Shown one piece after another: positions 12,061-25,100 of a stretch of DNA of 64,000 bases; the first letter of the stretch is position 1, and each line of letters starts with the position of its first letter. Location of the stretch: NCBI RefSeq assembly GCF_003254395.2, contig NC_037647.1, positions 5,134,752-5,198,751 of the forward strand. Reading direction: 5' to 3'. The notes beneath the pieces are model-generated. The model searched no databases. It was not told the DNA's origin and saw nothing but the letters and a program-made list of their open reading frames with translations. The stretch is from Apis mellifera. Its lineage: Eukaryota; Arthropoda; Insecta; Hymenoptera; Apidae. Made by a program: the position numbers and the translations under genes.

Positions 12061-12380
12061 ACGTTTAAGGAAATCACGGGTGAAAATCGACTGAAAACGC
12101 GAAATGTAAGGGGAATGTAAAGTAGGTGTATCGCGCGATGGATGCACCGCGAAAGACATCTGAGAAAATGAAGATACCGTTACGAAGCGGCATAATTGTA
12201 GTCACGGCTAATGCGAGGACATGGAAGAACCGTGATACGCAAGCGTAAGCCGGTGTATCGCTATACGTAATTGTCGGAAACCCTGGTAAATGGAATGTTG
12301 TCCCCGTCGATCGGCCGATCGGGGTCCACATCGCTAAATGCACGAAATATCATCGTTTCGATCCACCGCGTTATCGTTTC
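12060..12380. promoter_or_regulatory. CpG-rich island with CGATCGGCCGATCG palindrome
   Basis: An island of balanced composition contains the 14-bp perfect palindrome CGATCGGCCGATCG (12308-12321), inside CCCCGTCGATCGG and its near mirror. A minus-strand frame of 89 codons (12,074-12,343) spans it but has no recognisable domain. A cis-regulatory element is the simplest reading; an unrecognised minus-strand exon is the alternative. Confidence 0.35.
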
Positions 12381-12389
12381 TCGAATCGA

Positions 12390-14380
12390 GAATTAACGTG
12401 CCACCATGTAAAATATGAATTTCTGTTTTTCCATAGCTTTCCAAGCTTTTTCAATCGCGTTCGTGGAATCGGCTCAATCGGTCGATCGGCACGTACGCCT
12501 ATTGTACTTTTTGAATTTATCCGGATATTTTTATTATTTTTTTTTTCCACCGGATGTAATTTAATTAGAAAATTTCGAATAACAGGGACAGGGTATTTTT
12601 CGTCGAATATGAAATACGCTTTTGCGGGTCATGCTCTGGATATTCCTGTTGACAATTCGTGTCGTGAATGATTTATGGCTACTACTAGTCACTTTTGTTT
12701 TATGGGCTTAATGGTAGTTTACTGTTTTTCTTTTTTTCTAATTATGGTTTTGTTGCCATGTTTCTTTCCTTTTATTAGAAGTGTATTAATGAATGATAAT
12801 TTAATAAATGAGAGGAAAAGAATGGGGCAAATTAACGTTGAGTCGAAGTTCATTTTTGCACTTTTCTCTCGATGTTTTCAAATATTATTGGGATAATTAT
12901 TCATTTATTAGTTAAAAAGGATCAATCACGACATCTATTCCTTATCATTATGATAATCACAATGTATCAATTGTAATACAATTGTGATACAGTGGCAATT
13001 GAAATCTATAATCCGTTTCGATGTCATTCAATTCCAATTAAAGAGTTACTTTTAATCGTTAGCTTGTCACGAACAACGTTCACTTGTTATCTAAAAATAG
13101 ACTAAACTGTCCTGATACTAATAGTATACATGTACTTATACACGTACAAATACCAGTTTGCGGAACATGTGTTCCTGTTCGCCATTAATTCGCGAGAAAT
13201 TTCTTCGAACTCGTGTCACGATAAAAATTAGGGACTGCTTTGAAGCAGACCTCTGGGTCTCCTTGTTAAATTGGCGTAAATTGGGTTGCGGCATGGTTGG
13301 GAAATTGTGTTGAACCGTTGCTGGATTTTTAAATAGCGGCGAAATACTGGATGTACGCAAGAAGTTGATGTTATTTCTACTTATATGGGGTTGTTAATGG
13401 GTTGCCTCGATATGCTAGGATTCTCGGGATGTCAGGTGCGTTTTAAGAAAGTTTTATTAGAGTGTATTAGAGAGTGTATCTCGGGAAATTTGTTTCTTCT
13501 AGATTTATGTAACAATTTCATTTAGTTTTTCTTTTTTTTTTCATTTTGGACCAGCTATTCATTATATTTTTACTTTCTTTTCTTCTTCATTTTCGTTCAT
13601 TGTTAAGATTTTAGAGCATAAAATAATTTCCAATAATCCTTTTACCATCTCTAAGTATTCAATATTCTAAATATTTTATTAAAACGTGTTATTAAAGATA
13701 TTTTTTCCATCGACAAAGAGATCCTATTCAAACTTCAAATTCTTTTGAAATTATGCAACACTTACAATATATATATATTCAATATTTATTGCAAAGCAAT
13801 GATCGATTTTATCCATTTATACAAGCACATTCTTCTCAACCGACATTTTTATTTTAACATCTTATCTTGTTAAAAAAAATTTAACTCTCCTCAAATTCTT
13901 ATAATATTTCTTGACGCAATCGTGTCATTGGTCCAAGAATATTCGTCCCGAAACACGTCCGCTGTATCAATTGGAGATTAATTTCAGGAATGCGATTCGA
14001 TCTGCGGTCGGGGGAAAATTTCGTCGAAACGGGTTTCCAGTCTGATAATGTTACCCGCGACCTGTTTCGGCATGAAATACTTTCTATGCCGTGGTGAACA
14101 CTAAATAGATAGCCGAGGAAAATGCGAGGCACATGCGAGCTCGCGTACGCTCGTGGTCGCGCAGCGGAAATGAATAAGGAGCGCGTGGACGAAAGGACTG
14201 CTCGCACGAAATAATGAACACTTGTACCTGTTTCCGCTTGTAATTTTGCAACATTTCGATAAAGTGTTTGTATTTTAAGGGGGATAAATATCGTTTCGAG
14301 AAATGATTCCAGATTTTTCACCTCGAATTCTATTGTTTTCTTACATATTTCTTAAACTTTACGTTTAAAAAAATTTATTC
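12390..14380. other. Intron or intergenic sequence with two weak composition islands
   Basis: Islands of higher GC lie at about 13,140-13,440 and 13,900-14,240. The minus-strand frame at 13,899-14,321 (140 codons) covers the second but resembles no family I know, and it overlaps AT-rich flanks. Treat it as unproven. Confidence 0.45.
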
Positions 14381-14382
14381 CT

Positions 14383-15540
14383 ATTAAATTTCGAGATTTT
14401 CAAAGTTTTCTTTTTCTCTTTTTTATTTCGAAATCTCTCGAAAATATTAAATTCTCTTATATTTGATTTGTTAATCGAAATTTTGTAGCGTAAGAATTGT
14501 GCAAAAAGAATTTTACAACACGAAATTGTAATAATAATTATATAAAAAATTTTTAAAAATTATATAAATGAAATAATATATAATAATATGAGTAGTAATA
14601 ATATAACGTGAAATATTGAATCAAAATAAATCGCGGCACGAGAAATAATAACATCGATCGTCATTAATATCCGAATTTGTTTTGATTTTACGGAGTCGAT
14701 TTCCATACACGGAGCGAAACGGTCGTGTTTCTCCTCGCTCCGCGATCGAATATTATATCGTTTAATAAATTAATAAATTATCGTGTAATTATAAATAATA
14801 TAAATAAATTAAATAATTAATGTAAACAAAATTGTAAATAAAAAAACGTTACGGAGATAAAACGCAACAAAATAATAAGTAAAAAGATATTACATACAAT
14901 TACAATATTATTTGGTTAATTTGTATTATTAAATTTCGAAATTTTTTTAAAGTTTTTTTCTCTTTTTTATTTCGAAATTTCTCGAAATTATTAAATTCTC
15001 TTCGTTTTAATATTTCATTCGTTGATTGAAGTTTTTAGCATTAGAATTGTGCAAAAAAAAATTTTACAACACGCGAGATTGTAAAAATTATATAAAAAAA
15101 TTTTAAAAATTGTATAAATAATATATAAGAATAATATTATATTATAATATTATAATATTATATTAGAATATTATATTAATATGTAGAATAATATTATAAT
15201 TGTAATAATAATATTCTAAACAATCACAATGTGAAATATTAAAGCCAAAATCGCGGCTTATAATAACACGGGAAATAATAACATCGATCGTCATTAATAT
15301 GCGAATTTGTTTTGATTTTACGGAGTCGCTTTCTAAACACAAAACGGAACGGTCGTGTTTCTGTTCGCTCCGCTATCGAATATTATATCGTTCAATAAGT
15401 TAATAAAATTATCGTGCAAATAATTACAAATAAGTTAAAAGACTATTATAGATAAAATTTGTAAATAAAAAAATATTAGAGGGTGGAAAACGCGACAAAA
15501 TTGTAAACAATATTGTTCGATTTTAATACAATAATATTTT
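14383..15540. repeat. Diverged tandem duplication, units of about 0.55-0.64 kb
   Basis: Copy 1 begins at about 14,383 and copy 2 at about 14,938. Both start ATTAAATTTCGA and continue with TCTTTTTTATTTCGAAAT, AAGAATTGTGCAAAAA or its near match, and TTTTACAACACG. The best-kept core is at 14,651-14,760 and 15,291-15,395: ACATCGATCGTCATTAATAT, GAATTTGTTTTGATTTTACG, CGGTCGTGTTTCT and TCGAATATTATATCGTT. AT-rich insertions explain the different spacing at the two ends (555 versus 640). Confidence 0.85.
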
Positions 15541-15779
15541 AATACAAATTATTGTATTCAATACAATACGATAAAAAGAAGTTATTATTTTTCTTCAATT
15601 AAAATCTTCGACACTTTCTTCGAAGAGAACAAACCCGAAATAGACCATAATGGTGTACGTAGTAAGAAGAACTATCATTTGACATTTATCCTAATCAATA
15701 TTGGCAGCATCCTCCAAGCAATATTGAAAGAAATCACGTCGTAAATAAAACGAGCAACCGCTAATCAACCTCGTCTTTA

Positions 15780-16210
15780 ATCCTCGTTTAATTAAACGTA
15801 TCTCCTCCGATAAGGGAATTTTCTTGAAGGAAAATCGTGAATCTCCGCTGAAGTTTATCAGTCACGATTAACCTCAGTCCCGCGATAGTTCCAATCAAGC
15901 TCGCAACGTGCTCCATCATCGACAACCATTAACCTCAACCGACATTTCACACTTTACGGGATGAAAATTCGTCGTCGATTCGGAAAATAAAAATCGCGTG
16001 CGTGTCGTGCGTGCCCTCGCCTCTTCTGGAGAGCATCGGTTGCATAAGGGCCCGGAAAATTTATAAATGGCAGGCGGTCTACACATCTGAAACGGGTGTT
16101 ACGCAACGGTACATGCCGGTGTATAATATCGGGAGATAAGTACCGGTTTCGCAGACGCGAACTTCCACCAAAGTTCGCCTGGGACCGTTATTTGTTTTCG
16201 ATAATTTTAG
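15780..16210. promoter_or_regulatory. Composition island with a perfect hairpin
   Basis: This CpG-containing stretch holds no long frame. GCGAACTT (16157-16164) and AAGTTCGC (16171-16178) form a perfect 8-bp stem with loop CCACCA. Nearby are CGTGCGTGTCGTGCGTG and GGGCCCGG. It is a candidate cis-regulatory or structured RNA element, judged from sequence only. Confidence 0.35.
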
Positions 16211-16219
16211 ACCTATAAC

Positions 16220-19200
16220 GATCGATCAAATTCTGAAAGGTGGAGAGATAGGTTGAATTAGGGAAGGGAGGGAGGTGGAAAGATGGATGCGTTTAACAAG
16301 TTCGTTATTAAGGCCTCCGCGAGTTGTGCAGTTATTTAATGTTCTCTTTAGCGTATAACTTTCTGCACGGTTAGTTGCCATCGTGTAGCCCATCTCAATT
16401 GTATGCACTTATTTGCATGCGTTATCTCTTCCTTATCCTTTTATCAATGTTGCTCCGATCGTTTTACGATTACATTTGGATTTATTGTTAAAGGGTTTTA
16501 AAGTCGGTGTTAATTTATTTTTATAAATCGTGACAAATTGTGGTAAATTATAAGGTATTGGATAGGATTTTTATTCAAAAAAGTCTTCGAAGAAACGAAT
16601 TGAAAAAGAATTTGAAAACTATCAAGGATCGTATAGATGTAACTTAAAATTTAGTTTTAATTATAATAGTTTGTCTCGAATAGTTTCAAAATGAAGAATG
16701 CACGGTTTAAAAATTGTTCGAGAAACAGGGACAAGGTGATCGTAAAAAGGAAAAAAAAATATCGTGAACAGAAACCATAAAAAAAAAAAAATAACATAAA
16801 ATTGATAAATTTCTCAACTTTATACATTGACCATCGTAATACCTATACATTTCAAAATTGCCCGGTAATAAACGTGTTAATTAACCACATCCGTATTTTA
16901 ATGACTTTTTCATTAACGAACGCTTGTAAAAAAAACGTCGTCACGCGATCCTGTTGCGGAAAATATCGATCTCCTCGTCTTTATTACAAAGAAAAAAAAA
17001 AGAAGAGAGAGAGAGAGAGAAGGAATATCGTTCAAAATGCGACGCTTAATTAAGATAAACATTTACGGATCGGGTCAGCGTGTGGGAGAGCCGGTCCCAT
17101 GACGTAACTCGTTATTCAATGCACTGCGATTGAACTTAGAAGTCTATCGCGTTCATCCATGTACATATACATCGAGAAAAAGAGAGAGAGAAAGAGAGAA
17201 ATGCTAGTGTCCCTGCATTCCATTACATGGAGGAATAGTCTTCGATCTTACGTAAGCAACGATGACTTTCGAGAAGAGAGAATTCAATCGATGCCTTCCA
17301 AAATAATGTTTCCAATGTTCGTGAAATAATTTGAGAGATATGACTTGAAGATATACGTGAAATAATCTTAGAGAGCGAAAGTTGAAGTTTGTAACCTCGA
17401 GGGAGTCGTGTTATCATCTATGGGAAATTTTTCTTAAATTAAGGATTTTGAAAACATTTTCGACAACAAAAGATCTTATTGATTAAATGCACGTGAAAAG
17501 ATCGTGCGAAAATAATTTTAATCGAATTTAATCTGAAACTATAATTGACGGAGATGATCTGTGTAAAAAATAAAGAGTGAAATAAAAAAAAAAGAAAAAG
17601 AAGGTAATATAAATATCTGGATCTGAATCTGGACTACGTATTCAAGATAGAACACGATTGATAATTAATGATTAATAATAACATCAGAGTTTGTTACATC
17701 CTTACAACTCCTTATAACTTAATTGCCTCTTAACTGCGTTTTAAAAGTTAGATTATTGTTGTGCGCGTTATTAATTTTCTTGTTTTGAATATTTCTCCAT
17801 CTTGCTAAAGTTTGTCCGTGAAAACCGGAAGCGTCATGCATATCAGGTTGTCGATCTGAATGCATAATGCAATATTGTTAAGATCGTACGCCACATTATA
17901 AAATATTAATGAAATTCATGCACGTGAGAAGATAATTTAAATCCGCGTAAAAAAGAAAAAAAGAAGAAAGAGAAAAAAATTGCAAAATTAACAAATCAAA
18001 TTATTAAAAGTTTATCCTTGTATACGAATATATTTTCCGCAATCGTTCTAATTTCATTTCGATCATTGAAAATTGACTTTAAAATGAATTCCGAGTAAGG
18101 TGTCTCATAATTCCTTATTTAATCGGCTCGTGCATGAATATGATGTTAGCTGTAACAATTTACACAAAAGTATTTCATTATGTTTCGATTTCGACTCGTA
18201 GGTTTATAGTTCTCGTCCATAATATAAGAAATTCACGCGTCACATTTCTTTTTTTCAATTTATAAAATACCAATAAACTTATAGGCATTTGTAGTCAATT
18301 TATAGGCATCGTAAGTTAATATTCAGAGAAAGAAAAAAGGAATTAGCGTCAAATATAAATTTAGGATAGTGAGTGATTCCTTAGAACTTAGAAAGAACGA
18401 TCCAATATAATTTAAGATATAAAATTTATATAGAAGCGTCTTTTATAGCACTCTTTTATAGCTTTATGAAATAAAATGTGAAAGTGTTAAAAATACCACT
18501 TTTGCAACGATCCATAATTCGATCGATCAATTCGTGTTACTCGAACTAATCCATTAGTTATCAAAAATTTGTAGATAGATTTTTAAAAGAACTACGAAAT
18601 ACTTTAGAAATAATATTCTTGTTGAACAATGTTCCAAGTTAATTAACATTATTCTATTAGTCTAATAGTTCGTTCGAACGACAAACTTTCACACTGTTAT
18701 ATCAATCGTTATCTATCTATCTGTCCAGGGAAATCTTTTATTTCGTCGTCTCGAGTGCAAGTGATAAAAAAAAAAAAGAGAGAGAGAAAGAAAAAAGCAT
18801 CAAGGCCTGCTTTTAATAATAAACGAGCTGGTCACACTTGTTCCGGCGATTTGCTCCATGAATTTAAGAATTTGCATGATCGAGCGTACAAAGTTAGCAT
18901 GTGGACACCGTCCATCACACGAGTGAAAACGAGCCTGTGCCTGAAACGCTTTTCATCGAGAAAATAAATCGTCGAGTTTAGATCAAGACGACCTTAATAT
19001 GAATTTAATGCGCCTATCAACAGGTGTCAAAGTTTTTCCTTCTTGTTTCCTGTTCACATCGTTAAAAATCGTACATCTAAAAATACGTTTCATATTCATA
19101 CGATAAATTTTTTCACATTGCTATATATAAATATAGATAGATTTACTTACAATGTATAATTCGTAATTTTTCTTTTTTTTTTTTCGTGATTTTTCTTCTT

Positions 19201-19400
19201 TTAAGATCTACTTTGAACATAATTCTCGTGTATAAAAATACACGTAGGGATATTTATATCTCTTTTGTATAACAAATATTTTTACTTTTTTTTTTTTTTC
19301 ATTTTTTAATGTTATACTTTTTATGCTGAGATGTATACGAATTCGCGATTCATTGTATTTCTAAAATCTCGATCACAAGTGCGCGAGATTTTTCGACCAT
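16220..19400. other. Intron or intergenic sequence, no gene seen
   Basis: GA/AG runs occur at about 17,005-17,022 and 17,177-17,201, and poly-A near 18,767-18,790. Small reading frames (16,226, 16,802, 17,223, 18,755) cross these runs and look like chance. The phrase GCACGTGA occurs twice (about 17,490 and 17,921) in related AT-rich contexts, which may be another faint duplication. Confidence 0.5.
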
Positions 19401-19539
19401 CCTTACGAAATCCTTAAAAGACGCGATTGTGAAACTGGAATTTTCACCTCTCGGAACAGGTGATTCATTGACATTAGGCTACATTGAAAATCTGGTAGAT
19501 CCAATAGGCATTAACGAGAAATGTAGGAAATATGGAAAA

Positions 19540-19795
19540 TGGCTTGTTAAGTTTGACTTAGGTCGCACGATTTATAATACTGGAAGACAACTGAATGGGT
19601 GTCTGGAAGAAAGAAGGGTGTGCGTTGGAAATTTTTCGAAAATGAGTTTCTCCTCGAAGCATAATTTATCGAGGATCTCGGTTGCACGATTTATAACACG
19701 GCCGAGACAAGTGAATGGGCGTCCAAGAGAGAGAGAGAGAGAGAGAGAAGGGTATATTAGAAATATTTTTTTGAAAAGAGTTTTTCCGGGGAACG
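19540..19795. repeat. Diverged tandem duplication containing a (GA)n run
   Basis: GGTCGCACGATTTATAATAC, GAATGGGTGTC and GAAGGGTG (from about 19,560) recur as GGTTGCACGATTTATAACAC, GAATGGGCGTCC and GAAGGGTA (from about 19,677), a period of about 117 bp. The second copy carries an expanded GA run at about 19,726-19,748. The 137-codon frame here (19,429-19,842) is explained by this duplication and matches no known protein. Confidence 0.7.
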
Positions 19796-20239
19796 CGCGA
19801 AAAGGAAAAAAACGATCTAGGAAAGTTTTTAGTACCGGGTAATGGCGCTAGGGGTCAGGAGTGGGATGGAAGAGTTTTTTTTTTATATATTTAAAATTTT
19901 AATTTAGTGAACAAGTGTCCAGGCAACGTGTTCCACGAATATATTAACGTCTCGTAGAAATTCTAATAGCGTGACAAACTGCTTTCCCCTCCTCCTCCTA
20001 CTCCTCCCTCTCCTCCTTCTCCCCTCTTCCTTATTACGAGGGTGGTCCTTCGAGAATACCTTCTTAGTCACCACACACGTGTACATTTTTCCAAATTCGA
20101 TTCGCACAGGATCATATAATTCACAAGTACGAACATAGTTGATATTAAAGATTTTCTTTTTTTCTCATTTCATACAATTTCTCTTAATCCAATCCAAAAT
20201 TCAAATTTCCACCGTCAAATTCAAACTCAACCTCGTTTA

Positions 20240-21007
20240 ACTTACAGTAATTGTTCAGTCGTCAGATTGCGCGTCTCCAGCTTCCGGTAGCATAAAGCTT
20301 CTCGACGAAATCGGGCCCCCGTCCGCGCAATCGGCCCTCGGATCGGGCGGCGAAAGGAAAAAGAGAAGAAATAAAGGAAAGGGAGGGAAAAAGCGACAGA
20401 GTTACCGTAATTCAGTCGTAAATTCGCCATTATCTCGCGCCAAGCAAGTTGAATCGCAATGGTTAACGGTACATCGGGGAGATCCCAACCACGAGCCAAA
20501 TTGGTCCTTTACGAAAAAATAGCGGGCGAGTTAACGAGGGCGCGCCACGGAATGGTGGACAAAAGCGCGTGGACAAAATGGTGGCGGGCGTTGGCCACGG
20601 TCACGCGCCAGGCAGTCGAAAAGGAAAAAAGAAAAAAAAGGAAAAAGAAGGGGAGAAAGAAGGAGAGATAATCGGCAGCGCGTTCTTTCACGTACACCCG
20701 GGATTTCGTATGCCGAAGAAAGAACACGAATTCTTCTTTTTCCGCTTCTCGGTGCAGGAAGCATCGTGGAGATAAAGGAGCGGGGAGGGGAGGATGAACG
20801 GATGTTGAGACGAGTTTAAATGCATCCCGCGTACCGCCTCTGTTTCTCTCTCTCTCCTCCTTTTTTTTCTCTTCCTCCTCGCATTGTCCTCTACCGCGCC
20901 TTGGACGTTTCGCCGCGCCTCCTTGAACGTAGTCATCGTTGTCTTTATCTCTTACCCTTTTTTTCGAGGTGGAAGAGATCTTTCTCCCGGGAAAAATGCG
21001 CAAAAAA
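20240..21007 (+). promoter_or_regulatory. CpG/purine-rich island ending at a splice donor
   Basis: The first half is CpG-rich (CCCCCGTCCGCGCAATCGGCC, GGGCGCGCCACGG). The second half is A/G-rich on the + strand and then C/T-rich. At its end ATGCGCAAAAAA is followed by GTAAGTAAGG, a good donor with GT at 21,008. Many overlapping frames on both strands (up to 164 codons on the minus strand) are low-complexity and not convincing. I read it as a possible promoter plus 5' exon; the exon's start is not defined. Confidence 0.3.
20545..20642. repeat. Copy 1 of a diverged duplication (partner at 21,825)
   Basis: GTGGACAAAATGGTGGCG, CGTTGGCCACGGTCACGCG and CAGTCGAAAAGGAAAAAAG match 21,831-21,916 in order. 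The partner reads GTAGACAAAATGGCGCACG, TTGACCGTAGTCACGCG and GGTCGAATAGAAGAAAAG. Confidence 0.6.
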
Positions 21008-21009
21008 GT

Positions 21010-21820
21010 AAGTAAGGTAATAGAACGCGATTGTTCGAAAGATAGGTGAAAATGTAACCGCGAACGAATGGGCGTCGATGTATTTATGAATCTTTTTTAA
21101 GGTTTTTTAAGCTTAAAGATTCTTAAATATTGACTTTTGATTCCATTTATTGTAATTTGAACGAGTATTTTTTCTTCATCGATATATTTATCGCTCGATA
21201 AATATATATTTATGCAAAGCGATATGCAAAAAAGAAACCACAAAATATTCATCATTATATTTATAATAGATAGGGCAAATCTCTGTTTAAATTTCTTTGA
21301 TCTCATTCGTGAAATTGTCATTGCGATAATTCGTAGCTAGTCTTTGTGAATCGTCGCTACTAATTACTAATTAACAATTAGACTCAGATCGAGTTAGTTT
21401 TCTAGGACAGTAGTTTCTCGCTGAAACCATCGCGTTCCAACTTAATCGTCCTGGAACTTGGACAAGCCCCTAGGTGTCGCCACGTGTTACGTGCCTTTGA
21501 GCACATTGCTCGCTTTATTATTAATAATTATGGCTTTTCTAGAGGATCAGCCGGTTTCATTTGCCCGTTGGGCGAACGAATATACACGGTCTCGAAGGAA
21601 ATTAGCAGTCGTTAGTGAGCCACGTTGCTCAAGGAGTGTCTGGATAATTGATGGAATCTGCTTTAGAAATAAGAATCGATGACCGTGAGTGATAAAATCG
21701 TGTTCGTGATAGTAATAATAATAATATTGTCGAGGAAAACTATTCGATCGATAAGAATTTTTTTCTTTTAGTTTTATCTTTTTTGTTTCTTTTTTTTTTT
21801 AAATTACGCGGGCTAAAAAA
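21010..21820. other. Intron-like stretch, no gene seen
   Basis: AT-rich, with a mildly GC-richer part at about 21,330-21,620. No supported gene. GTGAGTGATAAAA at 21,686 is repeated at 21,964, in line with the duplication of this neighbourhood. Confidence 0.5.
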
Positions 21821-21824
21821 TAGG

Positions 21825-21916
21825 CATCCCGCAAAATGGCCGAGCGAGTAGACAAAATGGCGCACGTTGACCGTAGTCACGCGTTACGTGGTCGAATAGA
21901 AGAAAAGATAAAACGT
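21825..21916. repeat. Copy 2 of the diverged duplication (partner at 20,545)
   Basis: Same block order and orientation as 20,545-20,642, about 1.28 kb downstream. It contains two ATGGC(C/G) boxes spaced by GAGCGAGTAGACAAA. Confidence 0.6.
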
Positions 21917-22141
21917 GGAAAATTTGTAAGATAGATAGATTGTAGGATAGGATTGAATGGTTGTGAGTGATAAAAGTGTTCTTACGAAGGTAACATTGCT
22001 GTTGAAAATTGTTGAATCAACAGAGGTTTTTTTAATTAAATAATTATTGGTATATAAATATTTGGAATCATTAATAGGTTTATTTAAAAAATATTGGAAA
22101 TAACCATTGAAATGAAATAATAAATTGCGATTATAAGTATA

Positions 22142-22187
22142 CTATTTTAAAAAAAAAATGATAATTATCATTTTTTTTTTAAAATAG
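22142..22187. repeat. 46-bp perfect palindrome
   Basis: Each arm is C, TATTTT, ten A, TGATAA; the second arm is the exact reverse complement with no spacer. The dyad centre lies between 22,164 and 22,165 and the arms are 23 bp. It would fold into a gapless hairpin or cruciform. No flanking target-site duplication or larger element was obvious. Confidence 0.95.
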
Positions 22188-22189
22188 AA

Positions 22190-25100
22190 GTGCCATTTTA
22201 TGTGCACTAATTATTTCAAATATTATCTTCTATAATTATTAAGAGGCAAAGGTTAAGATACATTTTAATTATTATTGCAAATTAACCTATCTAACGCAAT
22301 AGAGGAAATAGTAAATTCCTATACTATTGTTAGCATACAAGATTCTTTTATTGCATTCTGGGCAGTTAATATTCTCATATTGTATTTAAGCTTTTATATT
22401 CAACAATTTCTTTGATTTTATATTAGCAATATTCATTTAACGATAGATATTTACTTATAGTTAATGAGTCATTATCAGAAGTTGCCCATCATTTTAATGT
22501 TAACTTTCATATTTTTCAACCAACGTAGCATCCATGTTGAGACATCTATTACTCTTAAATTAAGGTACATCATAAAAGTATATGTTTCTTCTGTTAACAC
22601 TGGAAAAAATTAAATAAAATGAAATGCCCACATAGAACAGGAAACTAAAAGGAATTTAGATCCGACATAATCTTTAATAAATCTTATATATAATGTAATT
22701 TATACAGTTACATGAAATAAAATCAATGTATATATATATATATATTTAATTTAAAATAGGAAAAATTATAATGGTTCAATGGACGAAATCATCAGAGAAG
22801 AAATAAATGTTCTACTTCTTCTCTAAAAATATAGAAATTTATCCTCGTTCGAAAATGAAACAAGCACGACATCACAATTTTAATTATTTTATGGAATATA
22901 AATCTTTTTCTTCACTTTTTTTTCCCCTTCTGCTTTACACGACTCTAATCTAAATCGTCCAAGACAACATTCCAAATCGAAATCGGCCGAATAAGTAATA
23001 TCAATGGTACAGCATACATCTTGTTTTACATCGTATTTGAGTTTTCTCAGTGTTGCAATGGCGAGCGAAGTTAGCTCCACCTAATACCGAGCAGGGCCTC
23101 CAACGAATTAGAATAACAAATTGGGAGTGCAAGGGGAATAATTGTGAGAGTGAGATGTTGGACAAGATGTTTGGACAAGTCTTGGACACGGGCTCAAGGT
23201 GGTCATTTTGAGGTGTACAGGTGGTAGTAACCAGATATGGCTGGTTAGAAACGTAAAATTCATTATAACTATAATATTCGAATACGAGATGGAACAGGAT
23301 CTCGTCTTAGATCTGTGCTCGTCGTAAGTTATTGTCTTGGGATTATTGCGCGTACGTAATGTAAATAGATTTACGGGAATGAAATTATGAAACATAATAT
23401 TTATACTTCCCAGGTAATTGTTTATTCAAATTTTGTCGTTCGAGCTTGTGATTTTTGCAATTATATTCATTCGATCTTTAAATAAAAGGAATTCAGACGG
23501 AATATTATTTAATTTAAATGATTTTATATTTTGTCGATAATTGATTTTTCAATGCATGTTTTATTTATAGCTTATTATTATTTCTTATGTCTTGTTTGTA
23601 TTTCTAATATGAAAAATACGTGGTATAGAAAAAATAAATAAACGGTTACGAAGAAGAGAAAAATCATAAAAAAAAAAAGAAGAAAAAAAAATAGAATATG
23701 CCGAAGGCTTTAAAGTAAGAAATCAGACACGATTCGAGAGGAGCTTCGAAAAATCCAATCCAGAAATTTGTATTTTTCTAATTTCCGCTCCTCATTTGTA
23801 AAAAAAGAAAATATTTTTTACGAAATAATACAAATCCATTCCTTTAGAAACACATTTCGAAAAGAATATAATAATTTCAAATTTGACGACAATAGTGACA
23901 TACTAAACTTTGCCATTTGACCAAAAGTTCACCGTAATCTAACAAGAAATGGAAGAAACAAATCGAGGTGTAAAAATGTTTAATGGAGAGAAACGTGGAA
24001 GGCCAAACACCTCTATTAGAACGAAAGATAAAAATCGATAAAAAAAACTCTTAAAATCCCAGGAAACTAGCTAATAAATCATATTCGTTTCATATTTCAC
24101 GGAAACTTTTGTAACTTTCCAAAGGCTAACTCGAAAGACATTTTTCGTTTCTTCCTTCCTTTTCCCTCTTCTTTTTTTTCTCTCTTTTCTTCTCATTCTT
24201 TTTTTTTTTTTTTAATATACACAGTGGACATTATTATACCACCAGATTTAGGCTCGCGTGTTTTCTCAGCGAAATTTCTTAAGGTTGTCCAACTTGTAAC
24301 AGATAACGTGAAACGCTTTAAACGTCTCGAGCCGAGACAGATAACGCGAAACTCCCTGAATGCTCGACTCGCAATAAATAACACGGAACACACGAAAGAA
24401 ACATCGGGCGAAATAGATAGCGGAAACGTTTCGCGCGTTTAAATAGACGGATAAATTCGCCTTGGAGGATCGATAAGGCCGATCTGTTCGAGCGGCTTTG
24501 ACAGTTATCGGTGGCCCTTCGCGCAGCTCCCAGGCCAATTTGTCATTGATTCATCGCGTGGAAAAAAAAAGTTCGTTGAAAAAGAAAATAAAAAATAAAA
24601 GATGGCGGCCACGTTCGATGGAACACGATGGGAAGTTGGAAGGCATGAGAATGTGAAAGCGTGGCGTTTTAGAAGTATGCGTTAGAAATTCTGATGCTGA
24701 AAGAAATGTTGCATTATCGATGAAGGAAAACTGGTTGCATTTATGTGCACCAGGGATACCGGTATTTGGAATTTATGCTTTTTGCCGGGTTGCATTTTGC
24801 GAATTTATCCCAGGATATCGAATTTTATCGCTGTAACGATATTGGAATAATAACGATTTTGCCGCAGTTTTATCGCGGTTCCGGGGAAAAAGTGAATCTT
24901 ATTATTAAGCTGTTGGAATATAGATTTGATATCGATAAGAAAAATTGACGAAGAATCATAAGATTCGCTGGATTAATGTCAAGAATCAATCGAAAGAAAG
25001 AAACGATCAATTCGAAATACAATTTATTTTCAATTATCCTTGAAATTGATCTTGAATTTGTATGGTGTGAAATTTAGTATACTGATAGATGCATTGATAA

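Noticed and set aside
13899..14321. 140-codon minus-strand frame
   Set aside because: No domain, runs from an island into AT-rich DNA, no splice or start support. Left as unproven rather than called a gene.
20509..21003. 164-codon minus-strand frame
   Set aside because: Built mostly from purine/pyrimidine low-complexity sequence, with several overlapping frames on both strands; no domain.
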